From Pavlovales sp. CCMP2436 (taxonomy: Eukaryota; Haptophyta; Pavlovophyceae; Pavlovales): a stretch of DNA of 10,067 bases. Positions 7,240 through 10,067 of the stretch are shown piece after piece. The position numbers and the translations under genes were made by a program. The notes beneath the pieces are model-generated. The model made no database searches. It had not been told where the DNA came from and worked only from the letters and a program-made list of their open reading frames with translations. Numbering within the stretch: position 1 is the stretch's first letter; the number at the start of each line of letters is the position of its first letter. Location of the stretch: assembly GCA_026770615.1 (NCBI GenBank), contig MU631555.1, forward strand, positions 23,585-33,651, written 5' to 3'.

Positions 7240-7269
7240 GTAGCATTTCGGAGTGAACCGTAATGCTAC
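7240..7269 (-). terminator. Intergenic hairpin directly after the stop of the 130-aa gene
   Basis: GTAGCATT (7240-7247) pairs with AATGCTAC (7262-7269). Inside, after a T/T mismatch, CGG (7249-7251) pairs with CCG (7258-7260), leaving a 6-base loop. The stem begins one base after the TAA stop at 7272-7270, so it may mark the transcript 3' end. It could also be part of the promoter of the gene starting at 7199. There is no U-tract, so a bacterial-type terminator is not implied. Confidence 0.5.
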
Positions 7270-7662
7270 TTAATTTTGGACCCGTCGGACGTCGGAGGGC
7301 ATTACCGCTGCGCGAACGACGCCGCCGCCCGAAAAGCCGACGGGGAATGGCCGGACCAGCCGGACGGACATGGGCAGCTTGCCAGCCGGCAGCTTAATGA
7401 TAACAGGCTGTATGTGCCGGGTATCAGAGGCATTAGAAATGGACCACAGGAGCGACTGCAAATGCTCTGCGCTCTGCTGCGCCTCGGGCCCAGACGCGAC
7501 TGCGGCTCCTGACATCGACGGCGTGACCGGAGGGTCCGTGCGCGGCTGGTCAGGCAAGGTGCTGACTTCGAGCGCCTCCGTCCCTGCTCCACGCTCCCGC
7601 ATCACATGCAACGCGTGCCAGGCCACGGACGCAGCGACCACTATGACAAGCACGAGCATCAT
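7270..7662 (-). CDS. N-terminally anchored membrane protein (130 aa)
   Basis: Double ATG at 7662/7659 to TAA. Residues 2-18 (MLVLVIVVAASVAWHAL) form an N-terminal hydrophobic anchor or signal-anchor. A Pro/Ser/Thr-rich linker (about 35-60) follows, then a short domain with strand-like character at the C-terminus (HIQPVIIKLPAGKLPMSVRL, then PFPVGFSGGGVVRAAVMPSD). The family is not recognised. This architecture, one anchor plus a small beta-rich ectodomain, is common among membrane-associated virion proteins, but no specific match can be claimed. It follows the three-span membrane protein gene after a 44-base spacer containing an A9 tract. Confidence 0.6.
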   Translation of the reverse strand: MMLVLVIVVAASVAWHALHVMRERGAGTEALEVSTLPDQPRTDPPVTPSMSGAAVASGPEAQQSAEHLQSLLWSISNASDTRHIQPVIIKLPAGKLPMSVRLVRPFPVGFSGGGVVRAAVMPSDVRRVQN

Positions 7663-7687
7663 TGGCGCTCTACAGGCACCGCTAGAC

Positions 7688-7696
7688 TTTTTTTTT
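7688..7696 (-). promoter_or_regulatory. A9 tract upstream of the 130-aa membrane protein gene
   Basis: On the coding strand A9 lies about 26-34 bases before the ATG at 7662 and just after the TAA of the preceding gene (7709-7707). It matches the A-tract placement in the neighbouring spacers. Confidence 0.35.
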
Positions 7697-7706
7697 CATT
7701 TCTCAC

Positions 7707-8225
7707 TTAGACAGCGACGACAGCCGCCGGCGCGGGCTTGTCCAGGGTGACCGCCGCGGCGAAACCCACCGCGGCGGTCAGCACCAGGGTGCCACCGACA
7801 CGGCAGGCCATCCCCGCGTCTGCGAGCGCGCCCCACGCCACGTACGCCGAGAGCACCGTCACGCCCACGCCGACCGCCGCCGAAATCATCTCCGTCAGCG
7901 AGTCGCCCACGCCCGACAAGAGATTGCCAGGAGCCTCCAGGAAACCCAGGTCCAGGCCGGTTGCCTCTGCAATCGCGCCGCGCAACTGCTTGCCGCCGAG
8001 CAGCAGCGTCGCGCCGCCTGCGACCGCCAGGCCGACCGCCGCGGTCTTCGCGCTCACGAGCTTCTTCGTCGGGAGCGCGTCGGCTAGATTGGCGGCCGGC
8101 CCCTTCAGTACCGCCGGCGCCGGCACCGCCTTGAGCGCATTGGAAGGCGCCTGCCTCGTCACCGCGGGCACGGCTTTCTTGACCAGCGCGGGCGGGGGCA
8201 CCAGCTTTCCAAGGAGCTTACACAT
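7707..8225 (-). CDS. Multi-span membrane protein (172 aa)
   Basis: ATG at 8225 (MCKLLGKLVPPPALVKKAVP) to TAA. A basic, Ala/Pro-rich N-terminal 55 residues is followed by three hydrophobic segments at about 61-77 (TAAVGLAVAGGATLLLGG), 113-133 (MISAAVGVGVTVLSAYVAWG) and 143-160 (VGGTLVLTAAVGFAAAV). The segments are Gly/Ala-rich. The family is not recognised; a virion inner-membrane protein fits the context. The frame is continuous with the main frame of the YqaJ gene upstream only because of a frameshift there. The true YqaJ stop at 8263 shows these are two genes 37 bases apart, with a 20-bp palindrome between them. Confidence 0.6.
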   Translation of the reverse strand: MCKLLGKLVPPPALVKKAVPAVTRQAPSNALKAVPAPAVLKGPAANLADALPTKKLVSAKTAAVGLAVAGGATLLLGGKQLRGAIAEATGLDLGFLEAPGNLLSGVGDSLTEMISAAVGVGVTVLSAYVAWGALADAGMACRVGGTLVLTAAVGFAAAVTLDKPAPAAVVAV

Positions 8226-8230
8226 CTGGC

Positions 8231-8250
8231 GGCGCGTCTCGAGAGGCGCC
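8231..8250. repeat. 20-bp palindrome in the YqaJ / membrane-protein spacer
   Basis: GGCGCGTCTC|GAGAGGCGCC pairs with a single G/G mismatch. GG (8228-8229) and CC (8252-8253) could extend the stem past another mismatch. It lies between the YqaJ stop and the next ATG, a place where a regulatory or RNA 3'-end structure would be expected. In DNA this GC-rich, chance palindromes are more likely than usual. Confidence 0.5.
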
Positions 8251-8262
8251 ACCGAATTTTCG

Positions 8263-8939
8263 CTATTCAATCTGGTGGCTCGGGAATCGCGTGGGGAGCT
8301 CGACCAGCGACGCGTCCGCCGCGATCCACTCGCGCACCAGCGGCAGGACAACCGAGCTGGGGTTGGGCGGCTTCGTGCCCGCGGCGACGCACCCAAAAAG
8401 TTGCCGTAGTGGTGACACATGTACGCAAAGGCCGCCGGGTTTGCGGCCACGCGCCAGCACTTCGCCGCGTCCGGGGTCCACACGAAGAGGTCGCACCACT
8501 CCCGGCCCGTGATCTGCATGAGCGCGTTCACTTGCAGGTAGTAGTACGGCGGCAACTCGGCGTACGCCTTGCGCGAGTAGGGGCACTTGATCTCGAGGAG
8601 CCCGTCCTCGCCCACCAGGCCGTCCGGGCTTCCACCGATCCAGTCCAGATCGGGGTGCTGCCAGAAGCCAGTAGGCGCCGCGGGCCTCCCGGTCATCGAG
8701 ACGTACTTGAGCAAACCGCTCGGCTCCTTGTCAGTCTCCCAGCTCAGCGCCGGGTTGGGTTTCCGCGCGGGGGCGTCTACGGCCGGGGGCTTGTCGATGT
8801 CGACCGGCTCACTGTCCCGGCGCAGGCTTAACGCGAGGGCATTCGGGCTGCCCCACGGCGTCAGGCCGACCGCCTGCCCCATGTTGGACGCGGTCAGCTT
8901 GCCCCTGCGTTGCCGGGACCAGTGCTCGCTTCGCTGCAT
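8263..8939 (-). CDS. YqaJ / lambda-exonuclease-family nuclease, frameshifted near the C-terminus
   Basis: ATG at 8939 (MQRSEHWSRQRRGKLTASNM). The N-terminal HW..R.gklTAS is typical of YqaJ recombinases. The PD-(D/E)xK core is seen as SPDGLVGEDGLLEIKCPYS (104-122) with catalytic Asp106, Glu116 and Lys118, followed by YYLQVNALM with Gln136. The enzyme would be a 5'-3' dsDNA exonuclease for recombination or end processing during viral DNA replication in the nucleus. After YMCHHYGNF the frame changes within the A5 run at 8395-8399 (T5 on the coding strand). The other frame continues with a sensible end, VLPLVREWIAADASLVELP, to TAG at 8263. One missing base restores 225 residues, a normal size. 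The frameshift may be a sequencing error or a real lesion; all catalytic residues precede it. Confidence 0.8.
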
Positions 8940-8981
8940 CTGCCCTACTGTCGAGCTCTCGAGCTACTACTACATGCTACA

Positions 8982-9006
8982 GAAAAAAAAACGAGTTTTT
9001 TTTTTC
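8982..9006 (-). promoter_or_regulatory. A9-CGAG-T10 hairpin upstream of the YqaJ gene
   Basis: A perfect A:T stem of at least nine pairs (8983-8991 with 8996-9005) flanks a CGAG loop, about 45-65 bases upstream of the YqaJ ATG and just after the small basic gene. On the coding strand the second arm is a T9 run followed by CTGTAGC. This resembles a 3' splice acceptor, but no upstream coding exon was found, so a promoter or transcript-end function is more likely. Confidence 0.4.
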
Positions 9007-9029
9007 TTGAAAATCTAACTTGCAAATAT

Positions 9030-9170
9030 CTAAGCCTTGGTGAATGTGACCTGCCTCCTGTCGGTTTTAAATGTCACTTTGCGCGGGTAGCCCGTCACAG
9101 CCGCGTTCGTTGGCGCCTTGAACTGCCCTTTGTCGCGGTCCCGGTTGACAGCCGGCATGCTTTGTTGCAT
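9030..9170 (-). CDS. Small basic protein (46 aa)
   Basis: ATG at 9170 (MQQSMPAVNRDRDKGQFKAP) to TAG at 9030-9032. The product is basic, with nine Lys/Arg, and has a beta-like C-terminal half (TGYPRKVTFKTDRRQVTFTK) in which VTF recurs. It has no membrane segment and no family recognised. It has its own AT-rich upstream region, with ATAAATAAATAAA repeats at about 9187-9201 followed by the ATG. The free-standing spacing between the HNH and YqaJ genes and the unbroken frame support a real gene. A DNA-binding or virion protein is only a guess. Confidence 0.5.
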   Translation of the reverse strand: MQQSMPAVNRDRDKGQFKAPTNAAVTGYPRKVTFKTDRRQVTFTKA

Positions 9171-9207
9171 GCAATCAAATACAGATTTTATTTATTTATT
9201 CGTGCTG

Positions 9208-9738
9208 CTACTTGTCACGGGTCGTAGAGCACTTCTCGGCGGCCTTAGGGAGCCAGTCGACGAGATCGGTAGATTTGCGGCGGCAATTGGCCAGTCAGGT
9301 CGTAACGCGCACGTTGCCCGGCTCGTAGCCCTTGGTCGTGTCGATGCGGTCGGGCGACTTGCGCATCATCTTATCCGAGCTGCAGTCGTCGAAAATGTGC
9401 CCCGTGTCCGGGCATTCGTCGGCCTCGTGCATCAGGCACATGAACTCGAACTCCGTGAAGCTGTTCTTGATGCCGCGGCACCTCCCGAGCTCGCGCCAGG
9501 TCTTGCAGATGTAGCAGCACGTCGTTCCGTGGTTGTGCCAGGCCTGCATGCCGCAGTGGCCGCAGCGCTTGGCGCGGGCCGGCAGTCGGCACGACGGGCA
9601 GTGCTTAGAGTTGCCCGGCTTGCGCGCGCACCCCTCGGTCGCGCACATCTTGTCCTTGGTCTTGTGGCGGCGGCACGTCTGGCAGATCTTGTTCGTGTAA
9701 GACACACGCTCGCAGCCCTCCGACATGCACGTGCGCAT
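9208..9738 (-). CDS. Zinc-ribbon HNH endonuclease with in-frame TGA at a conserved Trp position
   Basis: ATG at 9738 (MRTCMSEGCE). Three successive zinc-binding modules are formed by C4/C9/C19/C22, C32/C37/C47/C50 and C59/C62/C75/C78. A C-terminal HNH-type domain follows: ECPDTG (108-113), SPDRID (128-133), KGY (136-138) and GNVRV (141-145). The DRID..KGY..GNV pattern is typical of HNH proteins of large DNA viruses. The frame meets TGA at 9297-9295 after NVRVTT, but the same frame continues LANCRRKSTDLVDWLPKA to TAG at 9210-9208. The family usually has Trp right after the GNV strand, so TGA probably replaces TGG. The product would be a DNA nuclease, either a homing-type passenger or a zinc-guided viral nuclease. 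Activity of the truncated form is uncertain. Confidence 0.7.
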
Positions 9739-9787
9739 CTTTCAGTGCTGAAACGAGCGTCAGAAAAAATTAACTTAATGGTTCGTC

Positions 9788-10033
9788 TTAATTGAAAACC
9801 ACCTTGGCACTACCGCCCTGGATGTTGACCCAGTTCAGAGCCACAGCGTAGATGTCCACCGTGTAGGTCTTGCCCGCCTTGCCGTGGAAGTCGAGCTTGA
9901 GCGCCTGCGTCTGCGCGTGTGTGCGCGCTCGCAGCTTCGCGATGCTGTCCACTTGAGGTACTCGCTGGCACCTCTCGACTACCCGTCTCGCTCGGATCCT
10001 CAAGTGGATGTGCGTCGCGCGCTGCGGACGGCG
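9788..10033 (-). pseudogene. 3' end of a probable double-jelly-roll major capsid protein (partial)
   Basis: The minus-strand frame ends at TAA (9790-9788). Its last residues, ALKLDFHGKAGKTYTVDIYA then LNWVNIQGGSAKVVFN, match the terminal strands of NCLDV-type capsid proteins: a hydrophobic 'L.F' strand, a 'V.IYA' strand, 'N.V.I..G.A...F.N' and an almost immediate stop. In that family these strands close the second jelly roll of the trimeric capsomer. The frame is open only to 10033; TAG lies at 10036-10034 and no ATG is present, so the gene continues past the window and is either shifted or broken near the 11-bp inverted repeat. The call rests on a short C-terminal pattern and could be wrong; any beta-rich virion protein is an alternative. 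Confidence 0.42.
9948..10008. repeat. 11-bp inverted repeat within the capsid-like fragment
   Basis: TCCACTTGAGG (9948-9958) and CCTCAAGTGGA (9998-10008) are perfect inverted copies 39 bases apart. They lie close to where the capsid-like frame loses similarity to any pattern I recognise and near an in-frame TAG. They could be the ends of a small insertion, or chance. Confidence 0.5.
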
Positions 10034-10067
10034 CTACTGCGCGCGGCGGCGGGCCGCACACGGAGAC

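Noticed and set aside
8976..9005. 3' splice acceptor (T-run followed by CTGTAG) for the YqaJ gene
   Set aside because: No upstream exon in a compatible frame was found, and the ATG downstream gives a complete YqaJ N-terminus.

Overview
This window looks like a segment of a small nucleocytovirus-like dsDNA virus of a single-celled eukaryote, probably an alga, or a decaying copy of one in a host genome. The DNA is GC-rich. Genes are compact and mostly on the minus strand. The spacers are short, with homopolymeric A/T tracts, and no ribosome-binding sites are visible upstream of the ATGs. The gene set I can read is: a probable double-jelly-roll major capsid C-terminus cut by the right edge, a zinc-ribbon/HNH endonuclease, a YqaJ/lambda-exonuclease-type nuclease, a DUF5767-like NCLDV protein, several small membrane proteins, and one very large protein with an HFH (HUH-type) motif. 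An HUH protein with YqaJ and NCLDV-type genes, and no DNA polymerase in view, fits the recently proposed mriyaviruses (yaravirus and the Pleurochrysis endemic viruses). That assignment is an inference from motifs; no database search was possible.

Layout. Positions 1-312 are noncoding and dense in palindromes. Positions 313-1365 (+) hold a double NUMOD4/HNH homing-type endonuclease with an in-frame TGA. Its 3' end is spliced at about 1288 onto the tail of a minus-strand coiled-coil gene (1516-1199). Positions 5112-1546 (-) hold the giant HUH-like gene, readable end to end only if two TAG codons and two frameshifts are bridged. A divergent AT-rich promoter (5113-5199) separates it from a plus-strand proline-rich membrane protein (5200-5610). 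A minus-strand array then runs from right to left: HNH/zinc ribbon (9738-9208), a 46-residue basic protein (9170-9030), YqaJ nuclease (8939-8263), a three-span membrane protein (8225-7707), a single-span protein (7662-7270), a helical protein (7199-6873), the DUF5767-like protein (6828-6133), an 81-residue protein (6083-5838) and a 65-residue membrane protein (5812-5615).

How it may work together: the HUH protein would nick an origin to start rolling-circle-type replication in the nucleus. The YqaJ exonuclease would process or recombine replication intermediates. The DUF5767-like protein, the small membrane proteins and the capsid protein would form the virion. The HNH genes are probably selfish passengers.

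About seven lesions fall in the large recognisable genes: four stop codons and three frameshifts, plus a possible eighth in the capsid fragment. The small genes are open. This suggests an integrated, partly pseudogenised element, or an uncorrected long-read assembly. The frameshifts in short homopolymers suit read error better than the stop-codon substitutions do.
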